Source: a bacterium HR24 (GTDB taxonomy: Bacteria > Chloroflexota > Dehalococcoidia > SM23-28-2 > HRBIN24). From it: DNA of 44,947 bases. A model generated the notes under the pieces. It searched no databases and was not told where the DNA came from. It saw only the letters and a list, made by a program, of their open reading frames with translations. Positions within the stretch are counted from its first letter, which is position 1; each line of letters opens with the position of its first letter. Location of the stretch: positions 1 to 44,947 of the forward strand of contig BEIA01000006.1 of the NCBI GenBank assembly GCA_002898715.1, written 5' to 3'. Below are positions 8,027-16,438 of this stretch, piece after piece. The position numbers and the translations under genes were made by a program.

Positions 8027-9192
8027 GGCTCCACTCCCAGGATCAGGCTTACCTGTTCGCTCATGATGCCGCCGTTCCCTTGCACGAAGGCCAGCTGACA
8101 ATCGCGCACCTGCCGCTCCCCTGCCTCCCCCCTCAGCTGGTAGACCGCCTCCAGCACGTGGGAGGCTCCCCCGGCCAGCCCGGGCTGCCCATAGGAGAGC
8201 TGGCCTCCGTGGGTGTTGACCGGGAAGTCTCCCCGGTAGGTCAGGTCATGCTCTTCTACGAACGGGCCACCGCGCCCCTTGGGGCAGAAACCGGCGTCCT
8301 CCAGAGTGACGATGACAGTGATCGTGTAGCAGTCGTACACCGATACCAGGTCGATGTCTTGGGGTTCTACCCCCGCCATCTCGAAGGCCCGCCTGGCCGT
8401 GTAAGCGACTGCGGAGGTGGTGAGATTCGGGGCATGGGAGGGCATGCTGTGGGTCACCTTCTCGCCAAACCCCAGGAGGTAGACAGGGGGGTGCAGGCCC
8501 TCCCGCGCCACCTCCGGCCTCGCCACGACGAAAGCGATGGCCCCCGAACAGGGCATGACGATCTCCAGCAGATGGAGAGGGTCCACGATGACAGGTGACT
8601 CCAAGACGTCGTCCACCGTGATGGGGCGCCCGTAGAAGAGGGCCCTCGGGTTGGCGCACGCGTTCTGGCGCTGATCGACCGCCACCTTGGCCCGCTGGCG
8701 GTCGGTGGTACCATACTCGTAGCCATGGCGCATGGCGATCATGGCGTACCCCGAGTTGGCCCCCATGGGGCCGTACGGACGCTCGAACTCCGGCAGGGGA
8801 AGGCCGGGCCAGCGCACCCCTCGGGTATAGAAGGACTCAGGATCCACCGCCTCTCCCGTTAGGCAGAGGACCGCCCGCGCCGCCCCCGCAGCCACGGCTG
8901 CCGCTGCCCGCCACACCATGCCCGCCGCCGTGGCGCCGCCCAGGTCGACGATGTCGGCGTAGGTGGGCGACAAGCCCAAGTACTCGGCCAACATGGAGGG
9001 AAGGGTCACCGGTGCCCCCACCAGCAGGGGCGCCACCAGCAGCCCGTCCACTTCCGCCGGCTCCAGCCCGGCGTCCACCATAGCCAGCCGCCCGGCCTCG
9101 AGCATCAGCTCCACCGCTGTCCTGTCACTCGCCTCTCGGAAAGGCCCCACCTCCCCTACCCCGCAGATAGCCGCCCTGCCACGCAGGTCCAT
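8023..9192 (-). CDS. Thiolase-superfamily protein, Ltp2-like (non-thiolytic, probable retro-aldolase)
   Basis: A 389-residue lipid-transfer-type thiolase homologue. The site where real thiolases hold the nucleophilic cysteine reads VDLGGATAAG (about residues 82-91) with no Cys, so classical thiolysis is excluded. Features shared with Ltp2 aldolases include SVYDCYTITV (284-293), the LEDAGFCPKG loop, RGDFPVNTHGGQLSYGQPG (320-338) and GNGGIMSEQ. Ltp2 with a DUF35 partner cleaves beta-hydroxyacyl-CoA by a retro-aldol step; the coupled DUF35 gene downstream supports the same role here. The start at 9192 follows GGAGG at good spacing and begins with the typical AAICGVGEV strand. It is first in the operon and divergent from a monooxygenase. 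Confidence 0.85.
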   Translation of the reverse strand: MDLRGRAAICGVGEVGPFREASDRTAVELMLEAGRLAMVDAGLEPAEVDGLLVAPLLVGAPVTLPSMLAEYLGLSPTYADIVDLGGATAAGMVWRAAAAVAAGAARAVLCLTGEAVDPESFYTRGVRWPGLPLPEFERPYGPMGANSGYAMIAMRHGYEYGTTDRQRAKVAVDQRQNACANPRALFYGRPITVDDVLESPVIVDPLHLLEIVMPCSGAIAFVVARPEVAREGLHPPVYLLGFGEKVTHSMPSHAPNLTTSAVAYTARRAFEMAGVEPQDIDLVSVYDCYTITVIVTLEDAGFCPKGRGGPFVEEHDLTYRGDFPVNTHGGQLSYGQPGLAGGASHVLEAVYQLRGEAGERQVRDCQLAFVQGNGGIMSEQVSLILGVEP

Positions 9193-9247
9193 CGTTCGCC
9201 TCCCTTGCGCTACAGCCTTCTCTTGGCCCACCTGAACGCGGGGGGGG

Positions 9248-9310
9248 TTGCAAAATGGAAACTCACACAATATGATACTGGACACAAAACGGTGAGCTGT
9301 GTCAAGGGGT
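9248..9310. promoter_or_regulatory. Divergent promoter/operator, related to the one at 15658-15715
   Basis: On the plus strand TTGCAA (9248-9253), 17 bases, then TATGAT (9271-9276) forms a good sigma-70-type promoter for the monooxygenase at 9320. On the minus strand TTGACA (complement of 9300-9305), 22 bases, then TATCAT (complement of 9272-9277) points toward the thiolase-like operon; that spacing is long, so this promoter may need help. The two -10 boxes overlap. The minus-strand sequence from 9310 to 9257 closely resembles plus-strand 15658-15706, differing by one 5-base gap and scattered substitutions. This suggests a shared regulator. Confidence 0.65.
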
Positions 9311-9319
9311 GCGAGCGGC

Positions 9320-10501
9320 ATGAAGGTGAGCTTGTTCTACCTGCCCACCATCGGTTCCCGACGGGACATCGAGGCCGGCCTGGCCGGCCTGCGCGACGAC
9401 CTCTACCAGCGCATGCTCCAGGAGCTGCGCGAGCAGGCCCAGCTGGCCGACGACCTGGGCTATCAGTCCATCTCCTTCACCGAGCACCACTTCCACATCG
9501 AGGGCTTTGAGCTGTCCAACAACCCCGTCCTTCTGGACCTGTTTGTGGCCCTGCAGACCAAGCGCATCCGCGTGGGGCAACTGGGCATCGTGCTGCCGGC
9601 CCACAACCCGCTGCAGGTGGCCGAGGACCTGGCCATGGTGGACCACATGACCGGCGGACGGCTGGACGTGGGCTTCGCCCGCGGCTACCAGCGGCGCTGG
9701 GTGGACGTGATGGCCCAGCACTACCACAACGTCCACGGCGTCCAGCCCGGCCAGCACGACGAGGTGGACCAGGCCAACCGCGAGGCCTTCGAGGAGTGCT
9801 ACCGTATCATCAAGCTGGCCTGGACGGAAGACCTCATCTCCTTCCAGGGCAAGTTCTGGAAGATCCCTCCCGAAGGCACCCCCTGGCCCCTGCAGGCCAC
9901 CCGCCAGTGGGGGGCGGGGGTGGACGAGGACGGCATCCTGCGCCAGATAGGCGTGGTGCCCAAGCCGTTACAGAAGCCCCACCCGCCCATCTTTCAGCCC
10001 TTCGCCTCCAGCGAGGCCACCATTCGCTGGTGCGCCCGCGAGGGCATCACTGCCATCCTGCCGCCCATGTATCTGCAGCTCCAGAACTACCTCTACGAGG
10101 TCTACCGCGAGGAGGCCTACCGTCATGGCCGCCGCCTGGCCGAGGGGGAAGGGCTGGGGGTGCTGCGGGACGTGGTGGTGGCCGACACCGATGAGGAGGC
10201 CCTGCGCCTGTGGCTGGAGGGGCCGGCCTTCGTGGGGGCGGCCTGGTTCGCGCCCTTCGGCTTCGACCGGGTGCTGCGGGAGCCCGGCCGGGAGTCGGAC
10301 CTGACGCCCCAGGAGCTGATGGACCGCTCTTTGGTGCTGGTGGGGAGCCCCGACACCGTCTGTTTCCAGCTGGAGCGGCTGCTCAGGCAGACGCCCGTCT
10401 CCTGGCTCTTCGCCTGGACCTACAACGGCGTCATACCCCACCAGAAGCTGATGCGCTCCCTGGAGCTCTTCGCCACCAAGGTGCTGCCCAATTTCCGCTG
10501 A
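9320..10501 (+). CDS. Luciferase-like (LLM class) flavin-dependent monooxygenase
   Basis: A 393-residue enzyme of the bacterial luciferase superfamily. These TIM-barrel proteins use reduced FMN or F420 to oxygenate or oxidise a substrate. Family marks include YQSISFTEHHF near residue 45, the RIRVGQLGIVLPAHNPLQVAEDLAMVDHMTGGRL block, VGFARGY, and PKPLQKPHPPI before the insertion-rich C-terminal part. The flavin type cannot be told from sequence here. The start at 9320 has AAGGGG upstream and begins with the usual first strand. The stop TGA overlaps the AGGAGG of the next gene. It heads the run monooxygenase, alcohol dehydrogenase, acyl-CoA dehydrogenase, aldehyde dehydrogenase. Confidence 0.9.
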   Translation: MKVSLFYLPTIGSRRDIEAGLAGLRDDLYQRMLQELREQAQLADDLGYQSISFTEHHFHIEGFELSNNPVLLDLFVALQTKRIRVGQLGIVLPAHNPLQVAEDLAMVDHMTGGRLDVGFARGYQRRWVDVMAQHYHNVHGVQPGQHDEVDQANREAFEECYRIIKLAWTEDLISFQGKFWKIPPEGTPWPLQATRQWGAGVDEDGILRQIGVVPKPLQKPHPPIFQPFASSEATIRWCAREGITAILPPMYLQLQNYLYEVYREEAYRHGRRLAEGEGLGVLRDVVVADTDEEALRLWLEGPAFVGAAWFAPFGFDRVLREPGRESDLTPQELMDRSLVLVGSPDTVCFQLERLLRQTPVSWLFAWTYNGVIPHQKLMRSLELFATKVLPNFR

Positions 10502-10512
10502 GGAGGGGTTCT

Positions 10513-11616
10513 ATGGCTTACAGGGTCAAGGCGGCGGTCTTCTACCGTCCCCATGAGCCCCTGGCCGTGGAGGAGCTGGAGCTGGAGGCGCCCCGGCAGG
10601 GGGAGGTGCTGGTGCGGGTAGCGGCCTGCGGCGTCTGCCACTCCGACCTCCACTTCATGGAGGGGCTGGTGCCCATCGCCTCGCCCTCGGTGCTGGGGCA
10701 CGAGGCGGCGGGCGTCGTCGAGGCGGTGGGCCACGGGGTGGAGTCGGTGCGCCCGGGCGACCACGTGGTCCTGAGCTTCATCCCCGCCTGCGGCCGCTGC
10801 CCCTACTGCGCGGTGGGGAGGCCCAACCTGTGCACGGTGGCCAACCGGGCCATGAGTCGCGGCACCATGCTGGACGGCACCCCCCGCTTCGCCAAGGAGG
10901 GGAGGCCCGTCTACCAGATGGGGGCCATCGGCGGCTTCGCCACCCGCACGGTGGTGCCCGAGGCGGGCTGCGTGAAGATAAGGGAGGACATGCCCCTGGA
11001 CCGGGCGGCCCTGCTGGGCTGCGGCGTCATGACCGGCGTGGGGGCGGCCATCAACACCGCCCGCGTGCAGGCGGGCAGCGACGTGGCGGTGGTGGGCTGC
11101 GGCGGGGTGGGGCTGAACGTGGTCCAGGGGGCGGCGTTGGCCGGGGCGGGGCGCATCATCGCCGTGGACGTGCTCCCCCACAAGCTGGAGCTGGCCCGCC
11201 AGTTCGGCGCCACCCATGCGGTGGACGCCTCGCGGGAGGACCCGGTGGCGGCGGTCCGCCAGATAGCCGCCGGCGGTGTCGACTACGCCTTCGAGGTCAT
11301 CGGCCGGCCGGAGACCATCCGCCAGGCCTTTGACATGACCCGACGGGGCGGGCTGACGGTGGTGGTGGGGGTAGCCCCCGCCGGCGCCGAGGTCTCCCTG
11401 CCCGCCGGTGCCTTCCTCACCGAGAAGACCATCACCGGCTCGGCCTACGGAGGGGCACGGATGAGCGTGGACGTGCCCCGCCTGGTGGAGCTTTACCTGG
11501 CCGGCCGGCTGAAGCTGGACCAGCTCATCAGCCGCCGCTATCCCCTGGAAGGCATCAACGACGCCTTCGACGCCCTGCGCCGGGGCGAGGTGGCCCGCAG
11601 CATCGTCGCCATGTGA
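10513..11616 (+). CDS. Zinc-dependent alcohol dehydrogenase (MDR family, class III-like)
   Basis: A 367-residue NAD(P)-dependent dehydrogenase. Catalytic zinc ligands are C42, H63 with E64, and C170; the structural zinc site is C93, C96, C99 and C107. The Rossmann motif VVGCGGVGLN lies around residues 194-202. The overall pattern (GVCHSDLH, LGHEAAGVVE, CGRCPYCAVGRPNLC) is that of alcohol/formaldehyde dehydrogenase-type MDR enzymes. It starts at ATG 10513 after AGGAGGGG. It probably oxidises the alcohol made by the upstream monooxygenase to an aldehyde or ketone, which the aldehyde dehydrogenase at 12840 could take further. A paralogue occurs at 17526. Confidence 0.93.
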   Translation: MAYRVKAAVFYRPHEPLAVEELELEAPRQGEVLVRVAACGVCHSDLHFMEGLVPIASPSVLGHEAAGVVEAVGHGVESVRPGDHVVLSFIPACGRCPYCAVGRPNLCTVANRAMSRGTMLDGTPRFAKEGRPVYQMGAIGGFATRTVVPEAGCVKIREDMPLDRAALLGCGVMTGVGAAINTARVQAGSDVAVVGCGGVGLNVVQGAALAGAGRIIAVDVLPHKLELARQFGATHAVDASREDPVAAVRQIAAGGVDYAFEVIGRPETIRQAFDMTRRGGLTVVVGVAPAGAEVSLPAGAFLTEKTITGSAYGGARMSVDVPRLVELYLAGRLKLDQLISRRYPLEGINDAFDALRRGEVARSIVAM

Positions 11617-11641
11617 GGCAGATCAGACTGGGAGGCCGGTC

Positions 11642-12832
11642 ATGGAGTTCCGCTTTTCGCCGGAGGAGGAGGCCTTCAGGCAGGAGGTGCGCGAGTTCCT
11701 GCGCCGCGAGTGGCCCGAGGAGGCGGCCGGGGGTGGCGCCGAGAGTCCCCTCGGTTACGGGGGAGGACGCGGCCTGGAGGAGATCAGGCGCTTCCAGAAG
11801 AAGCTGGCCCAGAAGGGGTGGTTGACCCTCGCCTGGCCCAAGGAGTACGGCGGCATGGGGGCCAGCATCATGAAGCAGGTCATCTTCAACGAGGAGATGG
11901 CCTACCACCGCGCCCCCCAGCAGCTGGGCGTCGGCCCCGACCGCGTCGGGCCCACCATCATCCTCTACGGCACCGAGGAGCAGAAGCGGGAGCACCTGCC
12001 GCCCATAGCCAACGCCGAGGTCATCTGGTGTCAGGGCTTCAGCGAGCCGGGGGCTGGCTCCGACCTGGCCTCCCTCCAGACCACCGCCGTTGAGGACGGG
12101 GACTACTTCGTGGTCAACGGGCAGAAGATCTGGACGTCCCTGGCCCACGTGGCCGACTGGATGATCCTCCTGGCCCGCACCGACCCCGACGCCCCCAAGC
12201 ACCGGGGCATCTCTTACTTTCTGGTGGACATGCGCACGCCCGGCATCACCGTGCGGCCCCTCATCGACATGACGGGGCGGCACGCCTTCAACCAGGTGTT
12301 CTTCGACAACGTGCGGGTGCCGAGGCGGAACCTGGTGGGGGAGCTGAACCGGGGCTGGTACGTGGCCGCTGCCACCTTGGACTTCGAGCGCTCGGGCATC
12401 AACCGTGTCATGGCCGGCATCCGCCTCTACGAGGAGCTGGTCCAGTTCGCCCGCGAGACGGAGCGGGACGGTCGGCCGCTGCTGGCGGTCCCTGCCGTCC
12501 GACACAAGCTGGCTGAGCTGAAGATCGAGTTCCAGGTGGGGAGGCTGCTGGCCTACCGGGTGGCCTGGGTCCAGTCCCAGGGCCGCATCCCCAACCAGGA
12601 GGCGTCCATGAGCAAGCTGTTCGGCTCGGAGCTGCAGCAGCGGCTGGCGCGGGCGGGCATGGAGATGCTGGGCCTGGGGGGCCAGCTCCGGCCCGGGAGC
12701 GAGTGGGCGCCCCTGGCGGGCCGCATCGCCGACTACTACCTGGGCTCGGTGGCCACCACCATCGCCGCCGGGACGTCCGAGGTGATGCGCAACATCATCG
12801 CCATGCGGGGCCTGGGGCTGCCGCGGGGGTAG
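11642..12832 (+). CDS. Acyl-CoA dehydrogenase
   Basis: A 396-residue FAD enzyme that introduces an alpha-beta double bond into an acyl-CoA. Seen are the N-terminal helical domain (EFRFSPEEEAFRQEVREFL), the FAD/substrate signature WCQGFSEPGAGSDLASLQT, the GQKIWTS motif, FNQVFFDNVRVP, and the C-terminal GTSEVMRN. It belongs to the FadE17/FadE26-like group, common in steroid and branched-chain catabolism and often heteromeric. It is a close paralogue of the gene at 19951. GGGAGG lies upstream of ATG 11642. It is 25 bases from the alcohol dehydrogenase gene and 7 bases before the aldehyde dehydrogenase gene. Confidence 0.93.
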   Translation: MEFRFSPEEEAFRQEVREFLRREWPEEAAGGGAESPLGYGGGRGLEEIRRFQKKLAQKGWLTLAWPKEYGGMGASIMKQVIFNEEMAYHRAPQQLGVGPDRVGPTIILYGTEEQKREHLPPIANAEVIWCQGFSEPGAGSDLASLQTTAVEDGDYFVVNGQKIWTSLAHVADWMILLARTDPDAPKHRGISYFLVDMRTPGITVRPLIDMTGRHAFNQVFFDNVRVPRRNLVGELNRGWYVAAATLDFERSGINRVMAGIRLYEELVQFARETERDGRPLLAVPAVRHKLAELKIEFQVGRLLAYRVAWVQSQGRIPNQEASMSKLFGSELQQRLARAGMEMLGLGGQLRPGSEWAPLAGRIADYYLGSVATTIAAGTSEVMRNIIAMRGLGLPRG

Positions 12833-12839
12833 GGGGGCC

Positions 12840-14348
12840 ATGGGACTGAGCCATGCCGAGCTTGCCGCACGCCTAGGGGTCGACCGCCGTTACCGCTTCC
12901 TGATCGGAGGGGAGCTGGTGGAGCCACGAGGTGAGCGCCACCTGGTGGCCGAGGACCCTTCTACGGGCAGACGCCTATACGACCTGCCGCAGGCCACGCC
13001 GGGTGAGGTGGAGGCGGCAGTGGCAGCGGCGCGCAAGGCGTTCGATGAAGGGCCGTGGCCGCGGCTGGCCCCGGCCGAGAGGAGCAGGGCACTGGAGCGG
13101 CTGGCCCGCTTGGTGGCGGCACACGAGGAGGAGCTGGCCCAGCTGGAGGCGCTGGAGGCAGGCGTGCCGCTGCGCATGGCCTCCTCGTTCTCCGTAAGGG
13201 CGCTGCGTCGCAACCTCGAACACTTCGCCAGCTGGCTCGACAAGCTCTACGGCCGGGTGGTGCCTGTGCCCCAGGGCGGTGCCCTGGACTACACCGTCTA
13301 TGAGCCGTACGGTGTGGTGGCCGTCATCCCGGCCTGGAACACTCCTAGCCTGTTCCTGGGCTCCAAGGCGGGAGCGGCTCTAGCAGCAGGCAACACGGTG
13401 GTGATCAAGCCCTCGGAGCTCGCCTCTCTGCCCGCCCTCCGCTTCGCCGAGCTAGCGGCCGAGGCAGACCTGCCGCCTGGGGTCGTCAACATCATCACCG
13501 GCGACGGGGAGGTAGGAAGGCTCCTCACCGAGCACCCGGGGGTGGACAAGGTGAGCTTCACCGGCGGCACGGCCAAGGGGCGCCAGATCATGATGCAGGC
13601 GGCACCACGTGCCGTGCAGCTGGAGCTGGGAGGGAAGTCGCCCCACATTATCTTTGCCGACGCCGATCTGGAGCGGGCCTCCCTGGCTGCGGCCCTGGGG
13701 GCTTTCGGCCTCAGCGGCCAGATGTGCGCGGCCGGCACGCGTCTGCTGGTCGAGGCCGCGGTTTACGAGGAGGTGCTCGAGCGCGTCATAAAGGTGGCCA
13801 GCTCGCTGAAGGTGGGGGACCCTCTCGACCCCGGAACCACCCTGGGCCCCCTCATCTCCCGGCAGGCGGTGGACCGGACCTTGCGTTACATCGAGGACGG
13901 GCTGGGACGGGGTGGGAACCTCCGCTGGGGGGGTCAGCGGCTAGCCCTCGAGGGAGAGCTGGCCGGAGGCCACTTCCTGCAGCCCGCCATCCTCGACGAG
14001 GTGGGCCCCGATTGGCCCATCGCCTGTGAGGAGGTGTTCGGGCCTGTCCTGGTCGCCTTCCCATTCGAGGACGAGGGACAGGCCCTGAGGTTGGCCAACG
14101 CCTCAGAGTACGGGCTGGCGGCCGGCGTGTGGACGAGAGACGTATTTCGGGCCCATAGAGTGGCGTCCGGCCTGCGGGCGGGCGTGGTGTGGGTAAACAC
14201 GTACGGCCCCTTGCCCTATAACGTGCCGTTCGGCGGCTTCAAGCTGAGCGGGGTGGGACGCGAGGCAGGGCTTGAGGGCTTGCTTGAATTCTGCCAAGTA
14301 AAGAACGTGTACCTGGAGTTGCGACCGCCCCGATCGCCCACGGCCTAG
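12840..14348 (+). CDS. Aldehyde dehydrogenase (NAD(P)-dependent, ALDH superfamily)
   Basis: A 502-residue enzyme oxidising an aldehyde to its carboxylate. Catalytic residues are in place: Asn167 (IPAWNTP), Lys190 (VIKPSE), Glu262 (LELGGKSP) and Cys296 (SGQMCAAGTR). The FTGGTAKGR nucleotide-binding turn precedes the glutamate. Length is normal. The usual PWN signature reads PAWN, a small insertion also found in some relatives. It follows the acyl-CoA dehydrogenase with a 7-base gap and closes the first plus-strand run. The carboxylate it makes would be a natural substrate for the CaiB or CoA-transferase enzymes nearby. Confidence 0.94.
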   Translation: MGLSHAELAARLGVDRRYRFLIGGELVEPRGERHLVAEDPSTGRRLYDLPQATPGEVEAAVAAARKAFDEGPWPRLAPAERSRALERLARLVAAHEEELAQLEALEAGVPLRMASSFSVRALRRNLEHFASWLDKLYGRVVPVPQGGALDYTVYEPYGVVAVIPAWNTPSLFLGSKAGAALAAGNTVVIKPSELASLPALRFAELAAEADLPPGVVNIITGDGEVGRLLTEHPGVDKVSFTGGTAKGRQIMMQAAPRAVQLELGGKSPHIIFADADLERASLAAALGAFGLSGQMCAAGTRLLVEAAVYEEVLERVIKVASSLKVGDPLDPGTTLGPLISRQAVDRTLRYIEDGLGRGGNLRWGGQRLALEGELAGGHFLQPAILDEVGPDWPIACEEVFGPVLVAFPFEDEGQALRLANASEYGLAAGVWTRDVFRAHRVASGLRAGVVWVNTYGPLPYNVPFGGFKLSGVGREAGLEGLLEFCQVKNVYLELRPPRSPTA

Positions 14349-14373
14349 GGTGGCTTCGGATCCCTAGCGGGGT

Positions 14374-15603
14374 TCAGAAGGCCAGGTCGCCCCTCAGGAG
14401 GCGGTGGGCCACAGTACGGCGCATGATCTCGGCCGATCCGTCGGCTATGCGAACGGTGCGCAGCTGGTGCCAGGCGTCGTAGAGCCTGACGTGGTTGGTC
14501 AACCCTAGCGCCCCCAGCACCTGCATGCAGCGGTCGACCGTTCGGAAGCCGGCCTCGCTGGCGAAGGCCTTGATCATGGCCGTTTCCTTGACGGCGCGCT
14601 CGCCTCGCTCCAGTCGGGCCGCGCAGTCGAGTCCCATGGTCCTGGCGGCATAGGTCTCGATGGCCGAATCGGCCAGGAGCCACTGCACCCCCTGGAACTC
14701 AGCGATGGGCCGGCCGAAGGCGACCCTCTCCTGGGCGTGACGCACGGCCATCTCCAGCGCCCAGCGGGAGAGGCCAACTGCCCTGGCGCAGTTGTAGAGA
14801 CGTCCGGTGTTGACCCCTTCCAGGGCGATCTCGAAGGCGCCGCCTACCTCGCCCAGCAGGCGCCGCGCGGGCACCCTCAGGCCATGGAAGCGGAGGACAG
14901 CCTCCATCCCGCCGACCCGACCATAGAGGCGCAGCACCTCGGCCACCTCATAGCCGGGCCAAGCGGCGTCCACCAGGAAGCAGGAGATGCCCCCCTGACG
15001 TCGGGCAGCAGCCTCTGGATCGGTGACGGCGAACACGAGGGCATGGTCGGCGTAGGGCCCGTTAGATATCCACTGCTTCACCCCATCCACCACCCATACG
15101 TCCCCTTCCCTCCGCCCCGTCGTCGTGAGGGCCCAGGCGTCAGAGCCGGCCTGGGGCTCGCTAAGGGCGAAGCAGCTAGTTCGCTCGCCCGAGAGGAGGC
15201 CGGGCAGCACCTCAGCCCTGGCCGGGTCGGGCAGGTGGCGCAGGTGGGGACCGGGGCCGCTGGTCCAGTGGGCAACCGCCTGGTAAGGGAGCAGCCGGTC
15301 TCCCCCAACGTGATGGTAGAGGGCTTCCCAGACAACGAACAGCGCGGTGGGCCCGAGGCCCTCGCCGCCCAGGTCTCTGGGAACGAACAGGTTGTAGTGG
15401 CCTGCCCGGGCGGATGCCGTCCTCACCCGCCGCATCAGCGCCAGGGCCTCAGGGACGAGCCTCCCGTCGCTCCCATATAGGCGCTGGGCATCCTCCAGAA
15501 GGTCCCTAGCGCCCTCTTCGAGGGGCTCCACCACCTCCTTCACGAACTGGATCACAGCCTCAGCAGCCTGCTCCGCTCTAGCGATCGCCTCGTGATCGGT
15601 CAT
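14374..15603 (-). CDS. Acyl-CoA dehydrogenase (short/medium-chain type)
   Basis: A 409-residue acyl-CoA dehydrogenase from a different branch than the two plus-strand copies. Motifs seen are CFALSEPQAGSDAWALTTT, KQWISNGPYADHALVF, FHGLRVPARRLLG, ERVAFGRPIAEFQGVQWLLAD and the C-terminal ADGSAEIMRR, which holds the glutamate region of the FAD site. GGGAGG lies upstream of the ATG at 15603. It converges with the aldehyde dehydrogenase gene (25 bases between stops, no clear terminator hairpin) and diverges from the XRE-cupin regulator. The divergent arrangement suggests it is a direct target of that regulator. Confidence 0.92.
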   Translation of the reverse strand: MTDHEAIARAEQAAEAVIQFVKEVVEPLEEGARDLLEDAQRLYGSDGRLVPEALALMRRVRTASARAGHYNLFVPRDLGGEGLGPTALFVVWEALYHHVGGDRLLPYQAVAHWTSGPGPHLRHLPDPARAEVLPGLLSGERTSCFALSEPQAGSDAWALTTTGRREGDVWVVDGVKQWISNGPYADHALVFAVTDPEAAARRQGGISCFLVDAAWPGYEVAEVLRLYGRVGGMEAVLRFHGLRVPARRLLGEVGGAFEIALEGVNTGRLYNCARAVGLSRWALEMAVRHAQERVAFGRPIAEFQGVQWLLADSAIETYAARTMGLDCAARLERGERAVKETAMIKAFASEAGFRTVDRCMQVLGALGLTNHVRLYDAWHQLRTVRIADGSAEIMRRTVAHRLLRGDLAF

Positions 15604-15657
15604 GACCGAACGCCTCCCTTTTCGGGCGCCTCGCCAGAAGGCCCCCTCGCTTGCGCC

Positions 15658-15715
15658 ACCCCTTGACAGGGCTCGTCTTGTCCACTATCGTATTGCACGA
15701 GTTTCGAACTGACAA
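15658..15715. promoter_or_regulatory. Overlapping divergent promoters with shared operator sequence
   Basis: On the plus strand TTGACA (15663-15668), 17 bases, TATCGT (15686-15691) reads toward the XRE-cupin gene. On the minus strand TTGTCA (complement of 15710-15715), 17 bases, TACGAT (complement of 15687-15692) reads toward the acyl-CoA dehydrogenase. The two -10 boxes occupy almost the same bases, so a protein bound here would affect both genes. Bases 15658-15706 align with the reverse strand of 9257-9310. Shared blocks include ACCCCTTGACA, GCTC, TCCA, TATC, TATTG and GAGTTTC. Autoregulation by the XRE-cupin protein is the simplest model. Confidence 0.7.
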
Positions 15716-15739
15716 CTGCATCAAGGGCAGAGCGAGGGT

Positions 15740-16342
15740 ATGGCTGGAGACGTTACTAGCGGCGTGGAGCGGCTGGTCACCGAGGCGTTGCGGCTCTTGC
15801 CCAAGCGCCTGCGTCAGGCGCGGGAGCAAGAGGGCCTGAGCCTGCGGCAGCTCGCCCGGCGGGCAGGGGTGGCGGCCAGCACCATCCAGAAGATTGAGAA
15901 GGGGGCCCTGGTGCCGAGCGTCGCCGTCGTCCTCCGGCTGGCGGAGGCGCTCGGGAGGCGTCCGTCCTATTTCATCAGCCCCGTCGACGAGGAGCGGGAG
16001 CTGGAACTGGTGCGGGCAGGTGAGGGGAGGCCCATCAGCAAGCCCGGGGGGGCCGTGGCTTTCTACTACGTGGCCGAGCCCCTCAAGGAGCCCATTATGG
16101 AGGCCTATCTGGTGGAGGTGGCGCCCGGCGGCCACAGCGGCGAGGAGAGCCCCCTGGCCTATCGAGGAGAGGAGATAGTGCTCTGCCTTCGGGGGCACCT
16201 ACTCTTCGAGTTTGAGGGCGGGGAGGTCGTGGAGCTCCGTCCGGGCGACGTGCTCCACTTTAAGGGGCATCTACCCCACCGTTGGTACAATCCCGGCCCT
16301 GAGAGGGCGGAGATGCTCATGGTCTGCTCCTTTGCTCGATAG
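15740..16342 (+). CDS. XRE-family regulator with C-terminal cupin domain
   Basis: A 200-residue transcription factor. The helix-turn-helix occupies about residues 22-80 (RLRQAREQEGLSLRQLARR, then GVAASTIQKIEKG). A cupin_2 sensor domain occupies about 115-198, with RGEEIVLCLRGHLLFEFEG and the HFKGHLPHRWYNPG metal or ligand motif. HTH-cupin regulators commonly sense small organic acids or amines in catabolic operons. Its gene lies between the divergent acyl-CoA dehydrogenase and the long plus-strand run from 16439, and its promoter overlaps the divergent one. It is the best candidate local regulator of this region. The ATG at 15740 has GAGGG close upstream. Confidence 0.9.
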   Translation: MAGDVTSGVERLVTEALRLLPKRLRQAREQEGLSLRQLARRAGVAASTIQKIEKGALVPSVAVVLRLAEALGRRPSYFISPVDEERELELVRAGEGRPISKPGGAVAFYYVAEPLKEPIMEAYLVEVAPGGHSGEESPLAYRGEEIVLCLRGHLLFEFEGGEVVELRPGDVLHFKGHLPHRWYNPGPERAEMLMVCSFAR

Positions 16343-16438
16343 CCTTTGGCAGATAGGAGGTCCGGGATGCTGAAGTAACAGGGGCCGGCCCAGATAGGCG
16401 GGGCCGCGTCGGTAGTCTAGCACACAGGAGGTGAAAGG

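Noticed and set aside
14349-14373. Bidirectional terminator between the converging aldehyde dehydrogenase and acyl-CoA dehydrogenase genes
   Set aside because: The 25-base gap contains no stable hairpin or T-run.
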